This document shows positions 1 through 10,461 of a DNA stretch of 64,000 nt, piece by piece. A model generated the notes under the pieces. That model made no database searches. It had not been told where the DNA came from and worked only from the letters and a program-made list of their open reading frames with translations. Made by a program: the position numbers and the translations under genes. This DNA is from Lepidodermella squamata (Eukaryota; Gastrotricha): the NCBI GenBank assembly GCA_047495785.1, contig JBLDXI010000015.1:1674001-1738000 (forward strand), written 5' to 3'. Positions within the stretch are counted from its first letter, which is position 1. The number at the start of each line of letters is the position of its first letter.

Positions 1-741
1 GACCACAATTCATCGCTACAGTGATACTCGGTTTAAAGCGAATTGCAGGAGCCGATCTTGGCGAGCAAACAAATCGATGCTATTATTAGTGAATTTAACA
101 GTCGTGCTATTGAATGCTGCGAAGTTTGAGATTGTTTTCCAGCATGTTCTACATTGAGGCCTTGGGCCTTGACTATTTTTCGCCTTATCGACCGTAAAGG
201 TGACGATATTTCTTTGGTTGTGGTATGGGTCACTCGCTCCTTTCTGAAACGATGATGATAATCACCTGGTAATGTGTAATGCCTTTGTCCTACCTTGTCA
301 GTGCCTATTTCGACCAACAGCTGAATTTTTTATTTTCCACGTCGCCTGATGCTTATGCTATGAATGATAAACGTCAAAACCTTGATTTGAAATGACAGAT
401 GAATTCGGAATGAATAAACAATTCCTATCATTTTTAATTCTTCTCTTCGAATCGACTTTTTTCAAGAGGATAGTCCTGTAAATTAACCGAACCAGATGGC
501 GAACCAGTGAATCGAATTCGCTAAATTCGGCTCCTGAGACGGGGTGAAGCAAAAGGGCAACATGGAATATTATGGTTTTCTTCAGGAATAATCATATCGC
601 AGTAAGCGGCGCATGAGGATTGTTGAACGTTTCCCCGAATTTCCTTGACTCAGTCTCTCTCGCTCGCTAGCAGCAAGATTTGGCGGAGAAGCTATCATTC
701 AAAGTTCGCTTTAGTTCGAAATAACAGTTGATAATAACCAA
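1..741. other. Region with no assignable gene
   Basis: Two short open frames on the minus strand (about 33-317 and 358-552) have no motif I recognise and no convincing start or splice context. The last ~80 bases resemble the flank of the tRNA-Ser gene near 45.9 kb, so the edge of the duplicated tRNA unit reaches into this stretch. Confidence 0.4.
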
Positions 742-823
742 GCTGCTATGCCCGAGTGGTTAAGGGGTCTGACTTGAAATCAGATGCGGTCTCCGCGCGT
801 AGGTTCAAATCCTACTAGCAGCG
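742..823 (+). tRNA. tRNA-Ser (anticodon TGA)
   Basis: An 82-nt tRNA with a long variable arm, as expected for serine. The acceptor stem pairs GCTGCTA with TAGCAGC, and the anticodon loop contains TGA. It lies on the strand opposite the Val, Ala and Met genes that follow, the same arrangement as in the tRNA blocks at 29, 35, 37 and 45.8 kb. The body looks intact. Confidence 0.95.
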
Positions 824-1179
824 ATAACATTTTGGATTTCAGCTTCAGCTGTGCGATATCAAGTGATACGTGAAAGTAAAAAGCGGCACTTTCTAACGTG
901 AATCAAAAGGCAAAAAAATACTTTTTACTATCACCTGACACCTCACATCTTCAAACTGACTTGGACTACAGTAGATCCGTGTTATTTAACAATGCTAACG
1001 ATATGTCAACTTGAATGTCAAAACGCAAGAGTTAATCGCCAACCGATTCGCAATTTGTTGCCTGAATTCACGCATTGCCCGGCACCTCTTTGGCCACCCG
1101 TAACGAATGGGCTTGTCGCTCGGCAACACGACTTGCATAGGTTTAGCAACATAGCAGCTGACTCTATTTGTCAAAAAGA

Positions 1180-1253
1180 AGGTTCCGGCGGGGTTCGAAC
1201 CCGCGACCTTCTGCGTGTAAAGCAGACGTGATGAACCACTACACAACGGAACC
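1180..1253 (-). tRNA. tRNA-Val (anticodon TAC)
   Basis: A 74-nt cloverleaf read on the minus strand, with acceptor GGTTCCG pairing with CGGAACC, T loop TTCGAAC and anticodon TAC. It is nearly identical to the copies at 36634 and 45275. The 130 bases on its high-minus-coordinate (3') side are shared with the decayed copy at 5333, which marks a segmental duplication. Confidence 0.95.
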
Positions 1254-1325
1254 TGTTAACACTGAAGATCGAATACAGACCTTTGAAGTTTGAGAATTTG
1301 CCTAATTTGTTACAGTTTCAAAAAT

Positions 1326-1397
1326 TGGAGATGCCGGGGTTTGAACCCGGGACATCTTACATGCAAAGCAAGCGCTCTACCACTGAGCTACATCCCC
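1326..1397 (-). tRNA. tRNA-Ala (anticodon TGC)
   Basis: A 72-nt tRNA with acceptor GGGGATG/CATCTCC and anticodon TGC. All stems pair and the T loop is TTCAAAC. It matches the Ala genes at 5472 and 45134. Confidence 0.95.
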
Positions 1398-1469
1398 ATA
1401 TGATTTGAAGGAACCTTAACTTTCAAATCAGTGGTCCCAAGGAAAACTGAATTAGAAAAAATGTGGGCG

Positions 1470-1531
1470 AGGTTCTCCGGCAGGGACCAGTGATCTTCTC
1501 CGTGTGAAGGAGACCTGGATGTTGAAGATTC
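1470..1531 (-). pseudogene. Decayed tRNA-Val (CAC) pseudogene
   Basis: The anticodon arm of a Val(CAC) tRNA is preserved, but the T arm is scrambled and the 5' half of the gene does not match. It occupies the slot where the intact Val(CAC) gene sits in the related block (5617-5689), so it is a dead copy of the same unit member. Confidence 0.8.
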
Positions 1532-1604
1532 ACAGTACTAACGTCAACCACGGTGAACCTGCACAGTGAATCAACCTGCACTGTTAATCTTAAAAACGCG
1601 AAGC

Positions 1605-1678
1605 TGCCCCCTGTGAGGATCGAACTCACGACCTCCAGATTATGAGACTGGCGCTCTAGCCAACTGAGCCAAGGAGGC
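1605..1678 (-). tRNA. tRNA-Met (anticodon CAT, elongator type)
   Basis: A 74-nt tRNA with acceptor GCCTCCT/AGGGGGC and anticodon CAT. The GCC start and the D arm indicate the elongator rather than the initiator form. The 5' flank (about 30 bases beyond 1678) is shared with the Met gene at 5969-6042 and then stops at the LicD fragment. Confidence 0.95.
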
Positions 1679-1713
1679 GCTTGTGGTCAATCATGACCCT
1701 ATTCTTATTCTTG

Positions 1714-1791
1714 TATGGCGGCACACTGATTGGCTACTGGCGGCATAATGGCACGATTATTCCGTGGGATGATGACGATAAGTTAAATTTT
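1714..1791 (+). pseudogene. Orphan LicD-domain fragment
   Basis: The plus frame from 1714 reads YGGTLIGYWRHNGTIIP followed by WDDDDKLN. This is the signature of LicD/fukutin-related phosphotransferases (a GxLIGYWRH helix, then P-W-D-D-D metal-binding aspartates). The intact gene at 26463-28317 has the same segment but with an intron between the P and the W. Here the two are contiguous, so the intron is absent. No start, splice sites or remaining domain lie next to it, because the minus-strand receptor gene follows. It is probably a relic of a longer gene. Confidence 0.8.
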
Positions 1792-1966
1792 CATTACTGT
1801 TGCGGTAGAGCTCAATGCAGTTCCATTTCAAACTAGGTTAGGTGAATTTTATCATTAAAAAAACGGACATAATATATTAAGCCTATTCGAGACCACATTT
1901 CTTGAGAAAAATATCGCTTTTTCATTGAGGTCAAATTTCAGCAAGAATATTAGTTTTAAAAGTGCG

Positions 1967-4309
1967 CTAATGCTTAATCACCAGTGTCTGCAGCTTATCA
2001 GCCCAGACAGGGTAGAAAATGATAGCGAAACTGCTGAATGAGTAAGCGATTTCCAGGCACGCCAGTGTAAGCAACTGATGCATCCACTTGTTGACTACTG
2101 CCATTAGAAAGAATCCCCCTCCAAATATTGTTGCGGCATTTAAGACTGCAATCCTTACGGTGGAGACATCTAAACGAAACATTGCTTGCGTGATAAGTAT
2201 TTTGGTTTCGAAAAGCCGAGCAGTAGAGATCACTAGCAATATCAGATTGAATCCAGCGAACCCGGCCGACCACGCTGGAAGGTCTTTAGCGTAACATCTC
2301 TCTGACGTATTCGTGTAGTAGGTGTCAAGTTCATAATCAAAGGAAACATCGCTAGTTTCTAGCACTCTTCTTATAGGGTCAGAAACTAGGAGCCAGACAA
2401 TGAGAAGAATAATGCATATGATTAAACAGCTACCGACTACCCTTGTCTCATTGATCGCCATGCGCTTTGAAGTTTGATTTCCTTGGAAACTAGTATGCTC
2501 ATGATTCGACGATCTCCTGCTTGTAGTAAGGCGCCGATGAAATTTCGACCTGTGTGAACCCGTTTCCCTCCGCCGCTGCTCCGTTAGACGCACTAATGTT
2601 AGCGATCTAAAGCATAGTACTCCATTTATAACAGAAAATCCAATCACTGGCAGGATTGCTATCCAGGAGCAATCTTTTGTGGGTAGAATTTGGGTGAGTG
2701 CGGCTATATCTAGTGTTATACATCCAAATGCTATGAATAGACCTCCTGGAAAGTCGAAAAATACCGCAAAATATTGGGCTTGCGATTGGCAGATGAAGAT
2801 AACGCATGCTTTCGTGATTAAGCCAATTTTCACAACCGCAAGGACTGAAGCCATACAAGACAGGATTATTATGAGCTTAGATGCCATCTGTAAGCTGACG
2901 ATTTCAATTTTTGACAGATCCCTAGGCGGCAATCCCGACTTCGTTGCCCAGAGAGGCGATATGGGTAGATTCCAAAAGGGCTCAATCGCAAAATTTGATA
3001 AATTCAAACTTAGTTCTGGATCTCTCATGAAAACGTTATAAATGTGAAGGGCTGTGTTATTGATGAGCTGAGATATGGATTGATTTTCGCTGTCAACCTC
3101 TAGTCTAGGCGAGAAGTTGATGCGACTCGTTCTAACTGTTGCAATGTTCAATTTAGCTGCAGATTGATGCAAAACTTGGAATACCAAATCAGGTTTACTG
3201 CGGTAGTCTGCCAATGTTAAATTGTAGCGATTTCTCAGTCTGTAATCTGTTGCGTTTAGCGTGAAGATGGCAGCCATCATGACGTCTTGGCAGAAGAGCC
3301 TGACTCCATAGTCCGAAACTTCTTTACCGGGCCTTCCAACAGCTTTACTAAGGCGATATTCAAACTCGGAAACATTGTACCCTAGACTGCTTATCCCGTT
3401 GAAAAAACTTCCGTATACTTTTGTGAGTCCTATCCAAAATGTCGCTCGCATTTGTTGCTCAATGATGTCGTAATTCGGGCAGTCGGCAAGTAACCATGAA
3501 CTGCTTATTTGAACGCAGCTATAAAGTGCTACGAACAAGTAACGAGGAGCCGTGACACCAGCTCTGTAAGTTTGGCACCATAATCGCCAGCAGAATAATG
3601 AACGCATGGTTGCGACGAAATAAATTCTCGCGTCGCCTGACTTCATTTCTTCAAGATATTCCGTAGCGTCGAAATCAACTGATACAACTGTTGTAACCAC
3701 TTTTATGCCGTTTTCATTCGCAATTTCAACGAAATGCTTCGCTAGACTGTAATCCTCAAGGCGTGTCGAAGTTATCACTCCAACTTGTCGCCATTTTCCT
3801 ATCTCGGTCATAAATTTGATCGCTGCGTAAATGACATTTTCCATAGGTATTTGAGGTCGGAAAAGAGCTGAGTGGGTGTTCCGTTGAGTCAACAGATTGA
3901 TAGCTGCGCAACCGTAAGAAAAGTGAATCGATTTATAGAACTTGAGCAATGGTGCTGAAAATTGGCAATTGACTTGCTGGCCCACAAAAACAGGGGCCAG
4001 TAGAGTTTTCTCCTCGGAGAGAGATCGGTCAGCCTCCATAATGTTAATTACGCTAGGAATAACGCCGAGTCCATCTACTGCTTCGTCCTCAGGCTGGATT
4101 TCGAGGTGGTAATCGGGCAGAATGTCAGGCCTTCGATTAGCTTCGTCAACTGCAATGCGATAAGACGCCAAGCAAATAGTGCCGTTAGTTTGCTGTATGT
4201 AGTTGTTAAGCGAGATGAAACTAGGAATCCTGAGAATTTTCGCTCTGTTTCCAGAAAGTGGCTCAATTGTTAAACCAGCGGCTAACATTATTCTAAGAAT
4301 GTTCATCAT
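1967..4309 (-). CDS. Intronless class C GPCR, GABA-B-receptor-like
   Basis: A single 780-codon open frame starting at two consecutive ATGs. A short hydrophobic N-terminus is followed by a Venus-flytrap (periplasmic-binding-type) ligand domain to about residue 440. It includes the family-typical stretches IAVDEANRRPDILPDY, FSYGCAA and WRQVGVITS. A seven-helix membrane region then runs to near the C-terminus. No cysteine-rich linker separates the two parts, which is characteristic of GABA-B receptors as opposed to mGluR or CaSR types. The intracellular loop with KACVIFICQSQ also resembles GABA-B receptors. The tail after the last helix is only a few residues long, so the coiled coil used for GABA-B heterodimers is missing. 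The lack of introns in a gene this long is unusual here. It lies between two LicD fragments (1714-1791 and 4858-4935). Ligand unknown. Confidence 0.85.
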   Translation of the reverse strand: MMNILRIMLAAGLTIEPLSGNRAKILRIPSFISLNNYIQQTNGTICLASYRIAVDEANRRPDILPDYHLEIQPEDEAVDGLGVIPSVINIMEADRSLSEEKTLLAPVFVGQQVNCQFSAPLLKFYKSIHFSYGCAAINLLTQRNTHSALFRPQIPMENVIYAAIKFMTEIGKWRQVGVITSTRLEDYSLAKHFVEIANENGIKVVTTVVSVDFDATEYLEEMKSGDARIYFVATMRSLFCWRLWCQTYRAGVTAPRYLFVALYSCVQISSSWLLADCPNYDIIEQQMRATFWIGLTKVYGSFFNGISSLGYNVSEFEYRLSKAVGRPGKEVSDYGVRLFCQDVMMAAIFTLNATDYRLRNRYNLTLADYRSKPDLVFQVLHQSAAKLNIATVRTSRINFSPRLEVDSENQSISQLINNTALHIYNVFMRDPELSLNLSNFAIEPFWNLPISPLWATKSGLPPRDLSKIEIVSLQMASKLIIILSCMASVLAVVKIGLITKACVIFICQSQAQYFAVFFDFPGGLFIAFGCITLDIAALTQILPTKDCSWIAILPVIGFSVINGVLCFRSLTLVRLTEQRRRETGSHRSKFHRRLTTSRRSSNHEHTSFQGNQTSKRMAINETRVVGSCLIICIILLIVWLLVSDPIRRVLETSDVSFDYELDTYYTNTSERCYAKDLPAWSAGFAGFNLILLVISTARLFETKILITQAMFRLDVSTVRIAVLNAATIFGGGFFLMAVVNKWMHQLLTLACLEIAYSFSSFAIIFYPVWADKLQTLVIKH

Positions 4310-4857
4310 CTTTCTGAACTAAACAATTGATGTGATAATCGCGTAAATACTTAGTTGTCGTCGATGGTTTGATACAACTTTCTAATTTAGACATCTTCTG
4401 GATAACGACCTTTTCGAAACGTGCTAGAAAGCATCGTTGCGAACGCAGAGCAGAGTGCATGATTATGTTGATGATTGTATAATTAGCATTGACCTCTCCC
4501 CCTCAAGTTTGAAATGCATGTTCGAAGATTGTCCCTGAGTTCGACTGAGCTAGTGCAATCTAGCGCGCAATAATGAAGGCAATAATGCACATTTCAAATA
4601 TCAAGGATTAATGTTTAATGCGAGTTTGATCAAAGCGAGTAGATTTTACAGTCTCCCTCAGGCACGCGTTATCGTAAAGGAAGGGACAAATCTTTGGATG
4701 CTAGGTATCCTGAAAACATAAATGTAAGTAGCTAGTAAATGACCTAGAAGGCGACTTCAAGCGGTTTACAGGCTAAATTATACCATATTCGAGCCCGTTT
4801 GGAAGTAATACAATTCTCAACAAGCTAAAACTATGTTTTTCCTCTTTTTATCCACAG

Positions 4858-4935
4858 CTGATATCGCCTTGATCCCGATGTACCCAGCTCGTGTTACATC
4901 GTTTTATGCCAACCGGATGGAGAAGCTAACGAAGC
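4858..4935 (+). pseudogene. Second orphan LicD fragment
   Basis: The plus frame from 4860 reads DIALIPMYPARV then TSFYANRMEKL. This aligns with the DIAVIPRSNPAK then PADFYANKMIDA segment directly after the catalytic WDDDH motif in the intact gene at 26463-28317. An acceptor-like TATCCACAG precedes it. Similarity fades after about 25 codons and the frame closes soon after. Together with 1714-1791 it supplies adjacent parts of one LicD domain on either side of the receptor gene. Confidence 0.65.
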
Positions 4936-5332
4936 GTTTGGTTATCGAAGAAATGTTTATGATACAGCTTCAACATTTTTATGGTTGAATAGAGCGTGGG
5001 CTAGTGCCTTTAATTGCCACGGCTCGTCTATAGCCGATGAAAACTGTCGTTGTAACGCCTAGATATAGTGAGGGCAAAAATTCGTAAATTTCCTTAAAAG
5101 TGTGCTAAAGGAGGAACTTTAAATTGTAAATTCGAATGATTTCGGCAGTATTGCATAGGCAAGAGTGTCCAGTCTCTTATTATTTGTCTATGATTGAATA
5201 TTAAAACACAAGAGTGGTTATTCGCAAACCGATTCGCAATTTGTTGCATGAATGCATCTATTGCCCGGCACCTCTTTGGCCACCCGTAACAAATGGTTTG
5301 TGGCTCGGCCCGTTGTCGGTATCTCAAGAAGA
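4936..5332. other. Non-coding stretch with duplicated flank
   Basis: No gene seen. Bases about 5170-5310 repeat bases about 1000-1130 (shared runs such as CGCAATTTGTTGC and GCCCGGCACCTCTTTGGCC). This is the left part of the duplicated tRNA block. Confidence 0.6.
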
Positions 5333-5406
5333 AGGTTCCGGCCGGGTTCTAACCCGCGACCTTCTGCGTGTATAGCAGACTAGATGAACCACTACACAAC
5401 GGAACC
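5333..5406 (-). pseudogene. Decaying tRNA-Val (TAC) copy
   Basis: It retains the Val(TAC) layout but has several damaging changes against the copies at 1180, 36634 and 45275. The base before the anticodon is A instead of the near-universal T (U33), the T loop reads TTAGAAC instead of TTCGAAC, and the D region has a substitution. The T-loop change hits the B box, so transcription is doubtful. Confidence 0.75.
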
Positions 5407-5471
5407 TGTTCATTCTAGAGACCAAAAAGAGGTCTTTGAAGTTCGCTAAAATTAGTTACAGCTTCAAAAAT

Positions 5472-5543
5472 TGGAGATGCCGGGGTTTGAACCCGGGACA
5501 TCTTACATGCAAAGCAAGCGCTCTACCACTGAGCTACATCCCC
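5472..5543 (-). tRNA. tRNA-Ala (anticodon TGC)
   Basis: A 72-nt intact cloverleaf identical in body to the copy at 1326-1397. It has anticodon TGC and T loop TTCAAAC. Confidence 0.95.
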
Positions 5544-5616
5544 ACATGACTTCAAAGTGCTTGGATCCTCTTTTAATGGCAACGGAAGCTTTTCGAAGCT
5601 GGAAAAATGTTGCACG

Positions 5617-5689
5617 AGGTTCCGGCGGGGTTCGAACCCGCGACCTTCTCCGTGTGAAGGAGACGTGATAACCACTACACTACGGAACC
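5617..5689 (-). tRNA. tRNA-Val (anticodon CAC)
   Basis: A 73-nt intact tRNA with acceptor GGTTCCG/CGGAACC, anticodon CAC and canonical A and B boxes. About 65 bases further on (5755-5766) a 12-base piece of the same gene's 5' end occurs alone, a trace of an additional lost copy. Confidence 0.95.
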
Positions 5690-5826
5690 TAGATGCTGTT
5701 GGCGTCAAACACTAGTTTAAATGCTGGATCTTCTGCCAAGCGATAGAAAAATCACACTACGGAACCTGGGTGATAGCAAAGCCACTCTAAAAGAAACTTG
5801 CGTCGTCCTCAAGGCCATAGTAAAAG

Positions 5827-5898
5827 TTCCCTGACCGGGAATCGAACCCGGGCCGCCGCGGTGAGAACGCGGAATCCTAACCACTAGACCATCAGGGA
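5827..5898 (-). tRNA. tRNA-Glu (anticodon CTC)
   Basis: A 72-nt tRNA with acceptor TCCCTGA/TCAGGGA, anticodon CTC and T loop TTCGATT. It is the only intact Glu gene in the window. The corresponding members of the blocks at 28.7 and 35.9 kb have lost internal arms. Confidence 0.95.
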
Positions 5899-5968
5899 GG
5901 TTGAAGATGTAACATAATTGAGACGGGACTATCCTTGAGAATTAGGTCCCCGTTGATAAAAATGAAGC

Positions 5969-6042
5969 TGCCCCCTGTGAGGATCGAACTCACGACCTCC
6001 AGATTATGAGACTGGCGCTCTAGCCAACTGAGCCAAGGAGGC
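5969..6042 (-). tRNA. tRNA-Met (anticodon CAT, elongator type)
   Basis: A 74-nt intact copy of the Met gene, with acceptor GCCTCCT/AGGGGGC and anticodon CAT. It closes the duplicated run Val-Ala-Val-Glu-Met on the minus strand. Confidence 0.95.
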
Positions 6043-6153
6043 GCTTGTGGTCCCTCTTGACCCTATTCTTATCGCTGAAGTGAAAATAAAAATGGCTGAC
6101 GTTGGAAGAAGACGGTGATTGACGAGCCAGTATGTTTAGACTAATTATCATTG

Positions 6154-6232
6154 GCGAACCAGATGGGGCATGTGTATCGAACCTACAATTTCTGGCTTCA
6201 AAGGCCAACGCCATACATCATTAGGCAGGGGC
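6154..6232 (-). pseudogene. Decayed tRNA-Arg (CCG) relic
   Basis: Read on the minus strand, about 70% of positions follow the Arg(CCG) gene. The CCTAATG D-loop region, the GGC anticodon stem and an AACC-rich T arm are recognisable, but there are many substitutions and small insertions. Its place next to Met matches the Arg-Thr-Met order of the other units; the Thr member is gone. Confidence 0.7.
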
Positions 6233-6538
6233 AATCTTTCTCACTTAGTCATGTTCAAAGGTTTCTTGCTTATTTTTTCAACAGTATGGCTACCAAAGCA
6301 ATTGAAACAAGGATTTATATCTACATTTAGATCTTTCCAGTCAATCAGCTCGGCGGCCTGCAAATTGCTACCTCAAGACGCGAACTGCACTTAAAAACCC
6401 GCAAAATTAGAGAATCATGGAAAACGAAAGCGATTGGTTTCGAGCAAACTGTTGAATGTATCAAGGATGTTGAAATTAAAAATTCCTCCCTAAAGTAATG
6501 TCGAGCACACACAGAGAATGTATAGAGAAATCTGAAGC

Positions 6539-8301
6539 ATGATTTCCAGGAGCGCACTCGTCATACTCGCTATTACATGTGTGTTTTCGTTATAAATTAG
6601 ACTTGGATATAAAGATTTTTTGAAATTTTTACAGTTTGCACGCGCTCCATTGCTGGCGACATCGGGGACGACGATGAAATCGCAGATTCATACAAACCAC
6701 TTACAAACATCACCGTAACTGGGGTAATGGCTAATTACATTCTCGAATTCTATCCATTGGTCGAGACAGAAGAACTTACTAAAGCAAGCCTACTAGCTGT
6801 TGGTTGGCCACTAAGCAAATTTTATGGTCCATTCGACTTCCCGCCGAGGCTAAACCAGCCCAAAACTGACAAAACACCTGTTGCAAAAGTTCGGCTTTCG
6901 AGCCAAGCGAAATCCCTGTCACTGTTCTACTTCATTAACGCGCCTGAGACAAACTCAAATACTGCTAAAATGCTACTCGACTTCGGCGTGAGCTCAGTAC
7001 AAGTTAGGAATGGCACACTTTTCGCGTTGCTTGGTAGAGGGGTGACAATTTATATATCGAGAACTGTTTCAAACGGATGGAACTTCGCAGTCTTCAAAAT
7101 TTACGATGGGATGATGGACAAGCTGGATAGCCGTGTGAGTATTTACCAAGACACTGCTTGTTTGACGAGTTACAACAGCAAGTTCCTTTACTTGTCAGAT
7201 GAAAACGTGGCACTAATTCACTGCAATTGCCGAACATTGGGGAAGTGCAATTTGAAAAGAGGTTACATGGGTCCAGCATCCGATCAACTGGTTGGATTCT
7301 GGCCGCTCAACGGAGAAAACCTCGCGAACGAATTTGCTTACAAAGAGGAGCCTTTTTACATCAACCCCGCTGTTCAAGTGACTTTGGATGAGCCTGGTCC
7401 TTATGGGAAAGGTTCTACTTCAATCTCAGTGGAAAGAAGCATTACGGGTGCCATTTTATCATTCTGTCTTGCTGGACGCATGGACTTATCCATGGGCTAC
7501 ACTTTGAGCTTCTTCTACCGCATAATGGCTCATCGGGGGCTTAGTTCGTTGAAGATTTCATTCTTAGCCCCTGTAGTCAACTCATCGTTGGAGTTTACAT
7601 ACTTCAGCGAAATCGGTAAGATGGATTTCGCACTGAGTTCACCGCAAGGGGTTGTAAATGGGTCTGCAGCCGTTCCAATACCAGGCACTGAATGGATTTT
7701 TTTCGCCATCGTTCACGACTCGCAGCGCTTTGGGCTGTACAGCCAATTCAGCGTAGGAAAGTTCAAGTACATGGAGGAAGGAAATCCTGTTCATATTGAC
7801 TTTCCAACAAATTCCGAAATGTTAATGACGATTTCAGGGCAATTTATTCCCGGCGATTTAGTATCATGCGTTCAGTTGCACAACACGGTACTCGTCAAAA
7901 CAGAAGTTGAATTGCTAACATGTGTTTGCCGTGAAAATGGGCTATGTAAAGAAGCCGCGGACCTGAATCGCCCGGTTGAGGATAATTATGATATCAAGAA
8001 GAGGAAAAGAGAACTTGGTATGAATGTTAAACGGCCAAACTTAGCTGCGAGCTGTTCTCACGCCATTGCGCCAATGCCTGCGGGAGAAATCGTGGCTATT
8101 ACGACAAGATTGCAGCAAATCACTATCACACCGGTTTCTGAAGTTAGTAATAGCATGGGATTAATCTCAACTGAGTCCAATCCTCTGACGATTCCGCAGG
8201 CAACAACCCCGGGAAACTACGCTACGGCTCAGAAGGGTTCCAAATACTTCACATCTGCTGGTATCTTAACTCTGATTCTTAGAAGATTAGTCTCAGAGTA
8301 A
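6539..8301 (+). CDS. Secreted laminin-G-like domain protein
   Basis: Two exons, 6539-6578 and 6635-8301, joined across a 56-nt intron (donor GTGTGT, acceptor TTTTTACAG). The first exon supplies a signal peptide (start MISRSALVILAI) that the long second exon lacks. The join keeps frame and gives about 568 residues. The second exon has two regions with the look of concanavalin-A/laminin-G folds. The clearest starts at LVGFWPLNGENLANEF and ends in a paired-cysteine segment, CVQLHN to CVCRENGLC. A Ser/Thr-rich, less ordered tail follows, without a clear transmembrane helix. Likely an extracellular adhesion or matrix protein. The exact family is not recognised; only the fold type is supported. Confidence 0.7.
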
Positions 8302-9038
8302 AATATGAAACCAGCAATTTCAGAATAACGAAAGGAAATCGCTATTACCTGAATCTTTAACTCCCGACCACCCAAGTGATCCAAATATCTACATTTCGTC
8401 ATTTTAAAGCCACCGACGTTGCTTTTTCCAAATTCAAGCCCAGATCTGAAGAAACAATTCAAAAATGTAAAGAAAACAGCAAAGTTAACGCAATAAGCAG
8501 ATGTCTGCTCTTAATAGCTTAGAACAAAGGCATCTGTGCCATGACGATTTCTGGCTTCAGGCTGGCTCGATCTGGCATTGGGCTGCCTAGGGAGCTGAAA
8601 AGCTCCTCGGCTTCGGATGAGTCACAAAGCGTTGGGCAAGGCAGTGCAAAAAAGCGGGGGTGAATTAATTGTAAGTGATAAGTATTTAGGGGCGGGTCGG
8701 AGGAAATGACCCCTACCCAACTGACAAAAGTAAAAAGACAACCGAAATGACTCACATTGATTGATTGACCCATTTAGCCCACCCATTCTCATGTCTGGCA
8801 AGACATCAATTATAGCACCTTAGTTATGTTTGCACTAGCATATTGTATATATGAGCACCGCTGTCCATGATAAGCAGTACCGGAGATACTGATTAGCCCA
8901 GTATTAGACATGTATGAAATGGTATAAGTTGGTATACAAGTGGATCTAATTATGATAGTTATTCATCGCTCAATGCGGTCTGCGATCAAACAGAATTTGT
9001 ATATGTAACAGACATTTTGCGACCTGTTCATCGTAATC
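8302..9038. other. Intergenic region
   Basis: No recognisable gene, tRNA or repeat on either strand. It contains the 3' flank of the laminin-G-like gene and the presumed promoter of the LicD-family copy. Confidence 0.5.
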
Positions 9039-10461
9039 ATGAATGTGACCGCCCGTCGCTTACTATCATTCAAACCGTTACCATGGTTTATATGCTTCGT
9101 TCTGATTATCTACATCGCCATCCGCGACTGCTCGGTCTCCCATCAATCAGCACAGAGAGTTCCCTTGGAAATGTATTCCACCCTAGCGAATATGACGACT
9201 TCGGATGTGCCTCGAGGCAATGAGGAAATGGAAACTTTCAAGAGGCTCATCAAATCGAGTTCTAGCGCAATGGCGAGACTGAGGGAAGTGTGGAAAATAT
9301 CCTCAGAGGTTATATTCAAAATCGAAAAGCAGTTCAAAATATCACGTCTATACAAAGAATCCCTACTCGGCTATTTACGTCATAACAAGCGAATTATGCC
9401 GTAAGGGAGAATCAATTTGGATAACTTGAATTTCATAGATTCCTTTTAGGTGGCACGATACAATCAAAGTTGCTGTGTTCAACCATGATGTGACTACAGT
9501 GGCGCAAGTATTGAGAATAGCAGCTCATTTTGAACAAGCGATCAAGGGTTTGGACGGATATGGCTGCCACTATGACTCTGATACTTACAGGATACGAATC
9601 TTTGGCACGTTGCCCGGTAATTCTGAGCCAATCGAGGGCGAGAAGTGGCGCTGGCCTTATGTGGAAATTCAAGTTTTCAGAGATCATTTCACAGATTCTG
9701 GCCGTTTGCGAGAGATTGAGAACTCGTCGACCCCGGATTACTGGGTAAGACAATGTTGCCTACTATTGATTAAAACCAGCTGTTTTGTTTTAGTATTCCG
9801 CAGATCTGATATATCCTCTCGAAGAGGTCGTTTTCGAAGGATCACGAGCTAAGGTGCCGAAGCAGATAATGGATGTAGTAGTGCTAGACTTTAATCCTAA
9901 ATGGTGTGAAACCGCTATGCCCAAAAAATGATAGATGCTTTGAAAACATATGACGGGAAATACTCGATGTATTTCGATGATTCAAGTTCGAAGATGAAGT
10001 GTTATTTGAATGACGAGAATTCGTTAGCTGTCCCCGCACTTCGCTCCTACCGCGTTCCATGGCGGTGGCCGTTTGTTGATATCAACATAATGGAGACGCG
10101 TTTCTCGAATCGGACCGGTAAGCTGCTCAAAGTCAGTGAGAAAGGCGGTTTTGATAATTTTAAGGTAAGTTTTTACTCTCTAACTGGCAATTTAATTGAT
10201 TTTTCCCGTTTTTTCCGCCAGTATATGGCTAAATGGATTTTCCCAACTGTAAAGGCGATTTTCGAAGGCGTTGAAGTCAATGTCCCGAATGACATGGAGT
10301 CATTTTTGGGACAGACTTACACGATCGAAGATTGTGTGGCACCGTACTACAGCCATCGTATTGAATATGCGGTCGACCACGGAGATCTCGATAACAATCA
10401 TGGATTTCTCAGTAGACCTTGTTCTGACTTGATACATATGTATAACCTTACAAACATATAG
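9039..10461 (+). pseudogene. LicD-family gene with catalytic segment deleted
   Basis: Exon remnants 9039-9400, 9450-9744, 9794-about 9928, about 9928-10164 and 10222-10461 match the intact gene at 26463-28317 with the same intron positions. An N-terminal membrane anchor, a first degenerate LicD-like domain (WHDTIKVAVF where an active domain has WDDD) and a C-terminal NDENS/WRWPFVDIN domain are present. The segment between PKWC and MIDALK, about 140 codons plus one intron in the intact gene, is reduced to about 20 bases. This removes the helix and the WDDDH metal-binding motif. The junction also shifts frame and meets a TGA at 9929. Splicing cannot rescue it because the remaining gap is too short for an intron. 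Called a pseudogene; a truncated product ending near 9931 is possible. Confidence 0.85.

Noticed and set aside
9908-9931. An intron rescuing the LicD-family copy at the PKWC/MIDALK junction
   Set aside because: Only about 20 bases separate the two homologous blocks, and the paralog has ~140 codons plus an intron there.
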